Assembly (NCBI GenBank): GCA_039545275.1
Contig: BCHS01000010.1
Location: forward strand, 62,001 to 126,000
Length of the DNA: 64,000 bases
DNA from: Pseudomicrostroma phylloplanum
Taxonomy: Eukaryota > Basidiomycota > Exobasidiomycetes > Microstromatales
Direction: 5' to 3'
Both the position numbers and the translations under genes were made by a program. Shown in pieces: positions 1-8,824 of this stretch. Within the stretch, counting starts at the first letter, position 1, and every line of letters starts with the position of its first letter. Below the pieces are notes generated by a model that searched no databases, was not told where the DNA came from, and worked only from the letters and a program-made list of their open reading frames with translations.

Positions 1-345
1 CGCAACGATGTCAAAGGGCGTCGAGGCGTTGATCAGAGGCTCCACGAGCATCGGCTTTGCTCGTCCAGCTGGATGCTTCTTGTGGTCGAAGGTAATGTCA
101 GAGTGGGCGTGGTTCGTGGCGTGCAGCATATTGTATCCGAGTCGAAGTGCGAAAAAGACGATGGCCACAGAGGCCAAGACTGGTATGACTAGCAGCACTT
201 TACAGACGAGGGAGCACCATGACTTTGCTTTGCGTGACGGTGAGCCATCGCCTGGCCTGGGTGTTGCGGCGGGGGACGATGAAGTGTGAGCGGTGGGAGG
301 TCGTCTGTTCCTCAACGGCTCGCCATACGAGTATCCTTGATTCAT
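1..345 (-). CDS. 5' part of a type II membrane protein, unknown function (runs off left edge)
   Basis: An open frame starts at the ATG complementary to 343-345 and stays open for 115 codons to the window edge. The predicted protein has a Ser/Pro-rich, basic N-terminal tail of about 48 residues, then a hydrophobic segment at about residues 51-70 (VLLVIPVLASVAIVFFALRL), then a polar region ending STPFDIVA at the edge. With basic residues before the segment and no cleavage site, this reads as a signal anchor with the bulk of the protein in the ER/Golgi lumen or outside. No intron is visible in this part. I do not recognise the family. The start lies about 120 bp from a poly-G/N gap, so its promoter is incompletely assembled. 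Confidence 0.6.
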   Translation of the reverse strand, partial: MNQGYSYGEPLRNRRPPTAHTSSSPAATPRPGDGSPSRKAKSWCSLVCKVLLVIPVLASVAIVFFALRLGYNMLHATNHAHSDITFDHKKHPAGRAKPMLVEPLINASTPFDIVA

Positions 346-461
346 CCGAGCCTACTGCCGGAGCTCAGTCCGAGGGCGGTAGGAGGGGAGATGTAGAGAG
401 TTGTATAGGTCGCACAGCCGCATCGACCCGGGACTGCCTGTGAGATCCCCGATCCGGAAGT

Positions 462-584
462 GGGGGGGGGGGGNNNNNNNNNNNNNNNNNNNNNNNNNNN
501 NNNNNNNNNNNNNNNNNNNNNNNNNNNNNNNNNNNNNNNNNNNNNNNNNNNNNNNNNNNNNNNNNNNNNNNNNGGGGGGGGGGG
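462..584. other. Assembly gap (100 N) flanked by poly-G
   Basis: Exactly 100 N occupy 474-573, the usual placeholder for a gap of unknown size. The left flank is a run of 12 G (462-473) and the right flank a run of 11 G (574-584). The gap therefore probably sits inside a longer G homopolymer like the one at 44957-45089. The rest of 346-825 holds no coding frame that I trust; 760-815 is a CA-rich leader (repeated CACACC) just before the ATG at 826. Confidence 0.95.
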
Positions 585-825
585 CATCGCCTGCAGCACG
601 CGCACGCGCCACTCTCGCTGATCTGGCCTTGGCGTTGCACCGGCGGCTGGGGGAAGCCTATCGGATCGGAGAATAGTCTATTCTCAGCGGGCTGCAGGGT
701 GGCGCGCGCGTGGAGCTCCGCTTGTCAAGAGGGGCGCAGGTGAAGTCGTAGGCAGACTTGCCTCTGCACCTCTCCCTCACACCTCACACCTCACACCACA
801 CACCACAAGCATCACCACGGCCACG

Positions 826-1657
826 ATGGCAGAGTCACCCGCAGCAGAGGCAGACATGGTAGCCCACCCTCCCACACCCACACCTCGGCCTGCCTACACC
901 TTCTCTTTACAGCCTGCCACAGACATTGCTCCCAAAGAACCACTCGCCTTCAGAGGGCTTGCGCCTCTTATTTTTGCTCCTCCCCTGCTCGAGCAAAGTG
1001 ACTTCGCGCTAGTATATGAGGGTCCACCCTCACACTGGCTTATTCTTCCTTTCTGCAACTACAACATCATACCTCAGGTGACGAGATCCTCACGGCAAGT
1101 TGCTGATGATCAAAATGACTGGTCCAACATCTCCGCCGTGATCTTGATCAAGAAGACGAGCTTGGAAGATTTCTGGAGCGCGAGTCTGTTGCGATATTCC
1201 CTTCGCCTGGTGAGTCGGCAAGCTGTACATTTACCGGCATTGATGTGCGTCGCAGCTGACGTCAGTGATGTGTCTGTTCCTGTAGCGCGAGATTTGCAGT
1301 TCTTACACGATCACTTCTCATCTTCACTTTCTGATCTGTTACGGAAGTCTGGTACGGCTCTGGCACAAGGAAGCAGCCATATACGGCTGCTCTCAAGCAT
1401 ACGATAATCGGTGAGATGCCTTGTCTGAGGGAAGAGGCATCATTGACGACGACGACGATGGACTGGATCCGATTGAGGCGCAATGCTTCGACAACTGTAT
1501 CAAGCTGCTGCAGGAAGCAAGCCAGAAGACGGAGAATGATGCAAAACAGACATTGATCGTACACAAAGAGAGCCAGTTCATCTCCGGAAATGAGGCTCTG
1601 GACTTCCGCTTCAAAAAGAGGAGGCGACGGGACCACACTCAACAACATGTGGCATGA
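826..1657 (+). pseudogene. FunK1-like kinase gene, copy A: N-terminal region joined to C-terminal tail, kinase core deleted
   Basis: ATG at 826. Exon 1 (826-1209) ends SLLRYSLRL; a GTGAGT...TGTAG intron (1210-1285) follows; exon 2 gives REICSSYTITSHLHFL, then CYGSLVRLWHK and a stop at 1412-1414 just after AYDNR. The intact paralogue at 32292-35000 has the same order: LQSLRYT, an intron, then RKICEYW, CGNLVRLWYL and FDTRDP. Directly after the stop, from about 1421, the frame reads GRGIIDDDDDGLDPIEAQCF, which matches the paralogue's last exon (LDETRLNEIERECF). The whole kinase domain between these points is missing, so this looks like a deletion derivative. The first 100 residues are Pro-rich and unlike the paralogue. 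Homology to FunK1 (fungal-specific protein kinase-like family) is by motif reading only. Confidence 0.7.
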
Positions 1658-1777
1658 TCCCTTATGAGATTATGACGATGTACACCAAATCTCGAGGAGG
1701 CAACATGGATTTTCTGCATCCTCCCCCATCATGGGTCGCTAGGCACCGGCTCTTTGCTCAAACACCCGGGTACCTGA

Positions 1778-2811
1778 GAATACAGCAACCCAGATGAGAG
1801 GGAGTGTCACCTTGCGCTGTGCGACATCGTCAAGGCGCTGGTGACTGACCAGTACATTGGAGACCACATCGGCCGCCAAGTACTTCAGCACCACCTTGTT
1901 GATATTCATGCCCAGCTTGCCGGGCATCTACAGATCCTGTCACAGAAGGGATACCACTACAGGGATATCAACGATGGCAATATCCGTGTTCTACGCGGAT
2001 CGCGCAACATACTGATGATCATCGACTACGGGAACGCCCGTAAGAGTCTTGGTCGACGAGGCAGTCTAGACATGTCCGATGCCGAGGCCACAATTGACAG
2101 AGCCACCGACGACACAAGGTCGGTGACACAAGAACTTGTGCCTGTCTGCACTCGAAAGGTCGAAGACGGTGTCAGGCGCTGGCACGGCCAAGTCGAGTAC
2201 CTGTCTCGGGCAATGGAGAGACTCAGCGGTCCGCGAGATTGTCTGGAGTCCAGACTGGAGATTCTCTCCGAAGGACTTCCAGAGCTCCGAGCTTCGTTGC
2301 TTCAGGCAGCTGTGCAGAGTCATCGTTACATCGATGATCTGGAGAGTGCAGCATACCTGCACATGTGGCAGGTGAGTGAGCTGTGCCTTTGATTTGCAAT
2401 TCAGGTTTTGACGTTTCCTGTTTCTCCTTTGATCCTCACCCTCCCTAATCTCTTCTGACACTAGATGGCTCTCAAGTCTGGCCTGACGCCCACGGAGGTT
2501 ACCGCCCTGTCGTCCATATTGCGTGACGACAGCAGGAAGCTGGCAATGTGGACGGAAATGCAATCCTGGGATAAGGTGGGTTGCTGAAGTGACTGCTCTG
2601 GATGACGTTTCACTGACAGACTGCGTACCGATCGCATATGTTTTGTCAGATCCTAGTGCAGCTCTGCTCGGCCGGAGGCGAGGACTGGACCGACATGCTG
2701 CATGCTTTGCGCAGAACTGTCAGCGAAGCTCAGCACACGCTTCGGAGAAGTCTCTCAGGGGTCCTAGAGACCAGCATCCCTCTCGAGACCTTGAGGGGAC
2801 GACGATGTTGA
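1778..2811 (+). pseudogene. FunK1-like kinase gene, copy B: C-lobe only, both ends truncated
   Basis: The frame is open from just after a TGA at 1775-1777. It carries the kinase C-lobe: HYRDINDGNIRVLRG (catalytic loop, HRD written as YRD), then MIIDYGNARKSL (the DFG position, here DYG), then DAEATIDRATDDTRS, all shared with the intact gene at 32292-35000. Splice sites also match: donor after MWQ at 2371, intron 2372-2464, exon 2465-2575, intron 2576-2649, last exon from 2650. That last exon aligns with the intact gene's (EDWTDMLHALRRTVSEAQ) but stops at 2809-2811 after about 53 residues. The N-lobe with the ATP-binding Lys is absent. This is a fragment, not a working kinase. Confidence 0.7.
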
Positions 2812-3111
2812 TGATAAGGCTAAATTTCCGCCATTCGTTCCCCCCGCGATGCTCAGCGGCTCAGCCGTACAGCAAAGCACCACATCGTAGGCCTCGGGAA
2901 GGATCAAAGTGTTCTGCAACAGTCCTGCGAATAAAGGTGCTCCCTCTTCCACAGCATCACTTTCTGAGCATGCCAAAGTGATAGAGGAGCAGATCAAGCA
3001 GACGGCAGGGGACGATGGTACCCTACTGTCTATGAGACAACTCAGGAGATCGGACCTCTGACTCGGGCAAATCCTTTTCTCTCTTTGCGGCACGTCTACT
3101 CTTGCTTGCAG

Positions 3112-3829
3112 AGGGCTCACAACTCTCATGGTCTGGGCCCGACCAGAAGCAAGAATCTAATGGACCTTCTGTCAGAACCTGTCCAGAAGTACCCCGCCTG
3201 GGTTAATAAGCGATCGTGGACAACTGTGAGCAATCCGACCGACTGACTTCCGGTGGGCCTCACTGACTACTCTTGCATTGATTGCCAACTTTCCTAAGGC
3301 TCTGAAACATTACTTTAGATCTGCAACCCCAGGCTGGATGAAGCTGATGCGCGCCTTGCGGACTTCTATCTACAACGCTCAACAAAATGTCTCTGAAGCC
3401 CTCTCAAGTGACTTCGATGCTAAAGTCACGGTCGAGTCATTGCAGCAAAGTCTGCGAGAGCTGACATTGGCAGATATCGACATGGGAGCAAACCATATTA
3501 TCAAGACTCTCTTTGACGGAAGAGGCATACTTGATGCCAATCACGGGCTGATTGATCTCGAGGAGAAGTGCTTTCGCGATTGCATCAGACTCCTGCGGGA
3601 GGCAGACGAGAAGACAACAGAGAAACGCCAGAAGACTGACGCAGACCAGAAGGTGACGGAAGGAGGTCAGAAGATGGAGGCAGACAAGGAGACGACGGAA
3701 GGACGCCAGAAGAAGAAGGCAAAAGCGAAGGGCCTCGTCAGTGACATGCCTCAGAAACGAGCGGCCTCAGAAGACGAGCCCACAGGCCCTTCCTCGAGGA
3801 AGGAGAAGAGGAGGGAAGGATCCGATTGA
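3112..3829 (+). pseudogene. FunK1-like kinase gene, copy C: last two exons only
   Basis: Exon 3112-3225, after a CTTGCAG acceptor, encodes NSHGLGPTRSKNLMDLL, like the penultimate exon of the intact gene (NYCGLSKPMRRGLKALL). Intron 3226-3298 is followed by exon 3299-3829: ALKHYFRSATPGWMKLMRAL, then FDGRGILDANHGLIDLEEKCF and CIRLLREADEKT, aligning with the intact gene's final exon. The tail then extends into a Lys/Glu-rich stretch with an imperfect repeat of about 13 residues (forms of EKRQKTDADQKVT, EGGQKMEADKETT, EGRQKKKAKAK) and a possible nuclear-localisation-like end. There is no upstream kinase domain in this frame; 2812-3111 holds only short broken frames. It may be the displaced 3' end of copy B, or a third copy. 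Confidence 0.65.
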
Positions 3830-4403
3830 CGGATCCTAGGCATCTATTACTCTTTGTACTGTATCATCTACCGCTTTGAGAAAGCAATACGACTGCTTCT
3901 CATCTTTTCGACACTCCCCGCAGGAGCCACAGTTCTGTGTTGAGGCTAGCGGGACATCTCGACCGTGCAACCTTCTTCTTTGGCTGCGCTCGTGATGCAT
4001 GGCACTGAGGGGTCTGATGGGAGAGGAAGGCTCGGGCGATCCGATGGCAGTCTTCCTTCCCGAGCCTGTGCACGCAGTCACACTCACAGAGGCTATGTTC
4101 CTGCCGAGGAAGAGCGTCGCAGACTTCCACGGACTTCTCGCCTTCTTCACACTGGGGGATCTTACGCAATAGGGAAGAGGGAATAGCGGGGCAACATGAT
4201 GTAAGGTGTATACACCACTGTAGGGAGACCGCGAAAGTGTTCCAGCTGATGGACCAAGAAGGCGCGTGAAGCTCTTACTGTCACGACACATGAGTCCGCA
4301 GGTACCATTTGTATCCCCAACATTGACCCCCCAACGACTATCTGCAGGCATCCGCGCGTACAGTACGACACTGAGCCACGGTCAGCTGTACGTCCAACAT
4401 CAG

Positions 4404-4510
4404 CCAGCCCCTCTTTTCGTAGTCGTTCTTTGTCACCGGTCTCGCTCGCCAGAACAGTCCTGTCATCATCCACTTTCCTCTTTATCCATCTGTTGATCTG
4501 TGGTTTGTGT
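4404..4510 (+). repeat. Diverged dispersed repeat, copy 1
   Basis: From CCAGCCCCTC at 4404 this stretch aligns with 6501-6610. Both run CCAGCCCCT, then TTTYGTAGTC, a variable stretch, GTCTCGCT, GCC, TCCTGTC and CATCTGTTG. Identity by eye is roughly 70-75 percent with small indels. No coding capacity is shared between the copies. Confidence 0.6.
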
Positions 4511-5130
4511 CAACTTGGAATGACTCCTGGTGGGGTGCGCCAGAGTGCAGGGTCGCAAAGGTACTGTACATTGCTGTTTCTTCTCTCCTTAAGCACCTCT
4601 ACAGTACAGTACAGTACTGTATGCAAGGTTCACAGTACTGTGCTCGGCGTTCAGCCCGTTCCAAAGTCGCGTCACCTGGCAGGCAAGCTCTCTCCATAGA
4701 GCAGCAATCCCAAGCAAGATTGGCGATCTGCAGCGCCCACTCTGGCAACCAAACACGGCTCAGCGGCAGAGTCACTGCAGTACAGTAGAGTACAGTATAG
4801 ACCGGTTGCTTTCCACAAAAGCTGTGAGAAGTCTTGTCCAACGGAATTCACGTTCGCGTTGCTGCCAGTGTGCCAAAGTGGAATTTATAATACTTACTGT
4901 AAGTTGCAGTGCAGAAGAGTGACTTTCAAAGCGGATCGCATACAGGAACGACTACAGGAACCGCATGAGACCGCAGATCAGATGCTTGCGTGAGACTGAC
5001 GGCAGCTGTCATCGGCGGGGCGCTCTAAAGGCACACACAACGAGGAGTATTCACAAGCAATTGCGGACTCTGCGTACTTCTTTCGTCAGACAATTACTTA
5101 CTGTATAGCTGGCCACTGTACAGTACTGTA

Positions 5131-5352
5131 CTCTTTTCGTCACTCAATTCTAGCCAGCTGCAGGTGAATTTGGCAGCTTGATTCTATTTGACCTTGAAAT
5201 CAAGCCACACTTTAGTCAAAACAAGGCACTAGAGCAGTCTTGTGCGGCCAATTTTGAACATGCATCCTGCCAAGATATTTTTGTCATGCCTAAAATTTGG
5301 TGCCACCGGCTACATTTGGCTGCAGCTGGCTAGAATTGAGTGACGAAAGGAG
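5131..5352. mobile_element. 222-bp miniature inverted-repeat element (MITE-like), best copy
   Basis: The left end (5131-5163) and right end (5320-5352) are inverted repeats of 33 nt with one mismatch, starting CTCYTTTCGTCACTCAATTC and ending in AGCTGCAG. The 156-bp middle has no coding frame and is AT-richer than the surroundings. No clear target-site duplication is visible. Size, terminal repeats and several copies nearby (5447, 6926, 7516) fit a non-autonomous DNA transposon, but no transposase is in the window to name a superfamily. Confidence 0.8.
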
Positions 5353-5446
5353 CAACTAACTGCGTACAAATTCCATAGACGCGTGATTTTGCAAAGCAAT
5401 GCGTAAAATCAGGCGTCCAATTGAGGGATGTTGCAATAATTGCGGA

Positions 5447-5660
5447 CTCCTTCCGTCACTCAATCTCAGCCAGTTGCGGGTGAGTTTGACCAGCTCCTTT
5501 GAGATGTGGCAGTCTGCTTCGGGTTCTAGCGATTTGAGCCTGAACTCGACCCACAGTTTAACCGGCTTCGGGCACTAGAGCAGTTTCATGCAGCCCAGTC
5601 CGAATGTGCAGGCTACAAAGATGTCTTTGTCTTGGCTAGAACTCGTGCACAGCGGCTGAT
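5447..5660. mobile_element. MITE-like element, second copy, right end lost
   Basis: It starts CTCCTTCCGTCACTCAATCT, a close match to the terminal repeat of the element at 5131. Internal landmarks are shared in the same order: GTGAATTTG/GTGAGTTTG near the left end, then GGCACTAGAGCAGT, then TGTGCGGCC/CATGCAGCC. After about 5630 similarity fades and no right terminal repeat follows. It begins only 94 bp from the end of the first copy. Confidence 0.65.
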
Positions 5661-6268
5661 ACAGTAGTGATACTGTAAGACGTTGGATTGCAGCCGGCCT
5701 CTCCAGAGACCCGATGAGACGGTCACATGATGCTCCCACACTTGATAGAGACTGTGACAGCGAGTGTTCGAGTCTGGCGAGCGCTCACACTGCTCCGCAG
5801 AGCTCTCTTGACTCAAGTGAAGCGCTCCGCGGCCGCCCTCTCCTGCGTCTTGTGCCCCTTTTGTCACTCGCTTTGACTTTCCGCAGATGACTGCAGATTT
5901 CAGTCAATTGCCACGGAAAGTCAGACCTGACGTGCAATTGTTTCGCAATCGTACGCAGTACTGTATGACTGATGAAAGCTGCAGTTCTTGGTGTGCGACA
6001 AAGTCCCCTTCTATACAGTACAGTAGATTACCGTTCCCGATGCAGAGGTGCTGAATTGAGAGCAGCACGCAAAAAACTTCCGCTTCTTCCACTTTGCTCT
6101 CACTGCGCCGATTTGCTCTGTCAGTGAGACTTGTCCGCGCCACAGTCGTGCGAAAATGCGCAATTCTGCGGGCAAATGCGTCCTGTAGTGCGAATTTACT
6201 TTCCGTTGCACTCCAAAGAGTAAATCTTGTACAATGTGCGTAATGTTGCAGGTTGTCATGGTCCCACG

Positions 6269-6499
6269 CCAAGTTATACCCCCAACCTCGCGCGCCCAAG
6301 TTATACCCCCAACCTCGTACCCCCAACCCGGTACCCCCAACCTCATACCCCCAGCCCAGCAAGCATACCATCAAGCATCCACAACCTACTACATGCCCAC
6401 TGACCACCAGTCATGCCCCTGCCCCCTCAGCACCATGTCTCATTTATGCCCAGGCTTGTACCCCCAACCTCGTGCAGCCAGGTTATACCCCCAACCTCT
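6269..6499 (+). repeat. TACCCCCAACC minisatellite in two clusters
   Basis: At 6269-6358 the word TACCCCCAACC is repeated about six times with short spacers (AAGTTA, TCG, CGG, TCA), including a 26-bp near-perfect tandem unit beginning CCAAGTTATACC. After about 100 bp of other sequence, a second cluster at 6457-6499 has two more. The complementary strand is GGGGTTGG-rich, a G-run pattern able to form quadruplexes. Confidence 0.75.
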
Positions 6500-6500
6500 G

Positions 6501-6610
6501 CCAGCCCCTGTCTTTGTAGTCAGTCTTCGTTACAAGTCTCGCTTGCCGAGTCCTTCCTGTCTTCCTTTCCTTTCCCCATCTGTTGTCTTGTTCATCCCCC
6601 TAGTGTCAGC
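6501..6610 (+). repeat. Diverged dispersed repeat, copy 2
   Basis: This is the second copy of the unit at 4404-4510, in the same orientation. It directly follows the TACCCCCAACC minisatellite. Copy 1 has no such repeat on its left, so the minisatellite is not part of the duplicated unit. Confidence 0.6.
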
Positions 6611-6925
6611 TCGTCTGTCAATACCAATCCCATTTACCGTGCTCAGGTTCTGCCTCAGGTCTGATCCTCGACCACTGGCCTCCCCCTCCGTACCCGACCA
6701 CCCTAACACAGGTGCAGTGAGTAACTCTTGCAGGCAATTGCGTAATAGTTGCAAGGAGTGCGTGTTTTTGCATAGCGGATGAGTAGAATTGCAAAACATT
6801 GCGTAACCCTCACATAGGGTATAGCTGCCTCTGCAGGCAACCTGCGTACAAACTTCCTTTAAACCATAATTGCAGCTGTGCCAACTCTCACATGTCCGCT
6901 TTTCATGTTACACAAGCGGCAGTAC

Positions 6926-7172
6926 CCCTTTCGTCACTCAATTCTAGCCAAACGCGCTTCAGATTGGCCGTCTCAGCTCGAGTCTGGCAACCCGCCTTGC
7001 ATTTTGGCAATCTGAGCATGGATCCAAGCCACAGACCAGCCAAACTCAGGCACTAGAACAGTGTCATGCGGCTACTTTTGAATATGCAGGCTGTCAAAGT
7101 ATTTTGGCTCTGCTTAGACTTTGGGCATAGCGGCTATTCTGACGCGCATTTGGCCAGAAGTGAGTGACAAAG
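6926..7172. mobile_element. MITE-like element, third copy, about 247 bp
   Basis: The left end CCTTTCGTCACTCAATTCTA matches the 5131 element; the right end TGGCCAGAAGTGAGTGACAA is the imperfect complement. The internal landmarks GGCACTAGAACAGTGTCATG and GAATATGCAGG are in the expected order. The terminal repeats have decayed more than in the first copy and no target duplication is obvious. Confidence 0.7.
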
Positions 7173-7515
7173 CTGCAACGCGGAGTAGTATTGCACTTGA
7201 GTGAGGGCAGAAGTGAAAATGAAGAGAGGCAGTCGACTGCGAAGACTTCTCACCACTGCTGCAAACTTACTGCATGCGCTTGGATGCAATGCGGCTCCAA
7301 TACAGTACTGTACAATAGTTCTGTGATTGCTCTTTGGGATACTTCCTCATCCTCTGTCAAATGATGTGCAATTGCCCATTCGAATTTGATGACAATCTGT
7401 TTTGCGTTCTGGCTACGCTCAAGCACCAAGAACGTGTGACCCAGCCACATTTGACTGCGGACACTCAGAAGATACTTGTGTGCTGGTTAGCTGAGGTTTG
7501 CGCCCAAGCTCAGGT

Positions 7516-7545
7516 GCAGTTGGCTAGGACTGAGTCCTAAAAGGA
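7516..7545. mobile_element. MITE-like element, isolated right end
   Basis: GCAGTTGGCTAGGACTGAGT followed by CCTAAAAGGAG is a diverged right terminal repeat of the family at 5131. The 130 bp to its left (about 7385-7515) shows only weak internal similarity, and no left terminus is visible. Confidence 0.45.
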
Positions 7546-8824
7546 GTGTCGCGACTGTACTGTACTGTAAGGGATATAGCCACCTGACTGTAATCACAGT
7601 GGGAACACTGTGCTGCAACAGATTTCTGTCCGGTAGGCAATCATAGCCTTCTTGATACTGTACTACTGTATAGGCCTTTCTGTATAGGGAAACACTGTAC
7701 CACGCGACTGCGTAATGACGGCATGCAAATGCCAGAACACGCAAACGGAGACGAGAATATTGTACTGGCTGTTCAGCCCTTTGCCCCCGATACTTGCGGC
7801 CTGTGATCTCCTTGTGTCTTGTCGCTGCTCTGCTTGCACAGATCGCCCAGAGCTGTGATCATTGCAGAAACCCCACTGATTCAATTGTTCAGGTACGGTC
7901 TCGCTAGACACGCAAGACCACGTGCTCATTGCGAAGCGTACTGTACTATGTTGTACTGTAGTGTTCGTCTTTGTTCTGAACCCTGTGCTGTTGCCGCACG
8001 GACCCGAAGTTGATTGCAGATCTGTATACTGTACGGTAGGGATCGAAATTGCACTTTACAGTACTGCACAGTCAGCACAGGAAGCGTCAGTTGCGAAGCA
8101 GCAGAGCTCTGGAGTTCAACGAGGTCTGTACTTTGTGGCACGCTCGTCGAGTCTGAGAGCAGCGCGCACGAGAGCCGCTCCCTTGCGAGAGAAACTCGAA
8201 CCTGCATACACTGCACCTCGGCTCAACAGCGGATAGCTACAGTACGTATAGCGACCTCCTTGCTTGACTGTGTGCGACGCAGCAATGGTCGGCCGAATCA
8301 AGGTGCGAAATTGTCCTTCAGCTCATTTCTTGCACCACACGCGATGGTCCTCTCCCGTCTGTCAGTATGGTACGGTAAGAGCCTCAGGCGAAGCCGCATC
8401 ACCCTCAAGAGCGGATGCGTGGTGCCTGCATGTATGCCATCGCCTCTGCCGGCGCAGGGCTGCGATCCGCCAGCTAGGATGTTGCCCGTCGCACCACATC
8501 TATTTCGAAGCATGGTCCGTTCTGTCCCCAGGAAGAGCTCAGCAATCCTGAGAGGGGAGCGGTCTGGCTTTGCTCTGCTCCCCTTGCGACCCAGCAATTG
8601 CGTCTTTGTATCCTTAGAAAGGACTGTACTGCCACGCGCCAGTCGCACTCAGTACGAAATACCGCAGCCGCGTCAGCAGGTCTGATGCCACGATAGGCTA
8701 ATAGATTTCAAGTACAGACTACACTACAACTGTCTCAGATTAATCACCCCGCTGAACCTTCCTGCCGCTATCGAAGACCACAGGTCCCGCCTGAGCATTC
8801 GAAAGATCCTCTCGCCTTCTCTTC

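Larger units (their letters stand above)
4561..8250. repeat. Field of GTACTGTAC / ACAGTACTGTA palindromic motifs
   Basis: Short palindromic words built from GTACAGTAC and ACAGTACTGT occur repeatedly, for example near 4561, 4600-4622, 4633, 4779-4798, 5116-5130, 5960, 6015, 7301, 7555, 7660, 7938-7962, 8027, 8060 and 8241. Several are overlapping runs of CAGTA or TGTAC. They are much commoner here than in the gene-bearing 8.8-48 kb. They lie both between and next to the inverted-repeat elements. Confidence 0.6.
3830..8824. other. Gene-free repeat region, about 5 kb
   Basis: No frame here has the codon use, splice-site logic or protein motifs of the neighbouring genes; the longer open frames change identity at every repeat. 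By eye the base composition is less GC-rich than the flanking genes. It holds the inverted-repeat elements, the minisatellite, the diverged duplication and the GTACTGTAC-type palindromes listed separately. Between those the sequence looks like decayed repeats, with recurring words such as TTGCGTAA and CAATTGCG near 5060, 5400, 6730 and 6800. Confidence 0.7.

Noticed and set aside
6234..6782. 182-codon + frame rich in Pro/Gln
   Set aside because: Its content comes from the TACCCCCAACC minisatellite; the alternative frames give equally repetitive peptides.
8014..8685. 223-codon + strand frame near the HMG gene
   Set aside because: Composition differs from real genes here, no motif, crosses GTACTGTAC repeats, and three other frames of similar length overlap it.
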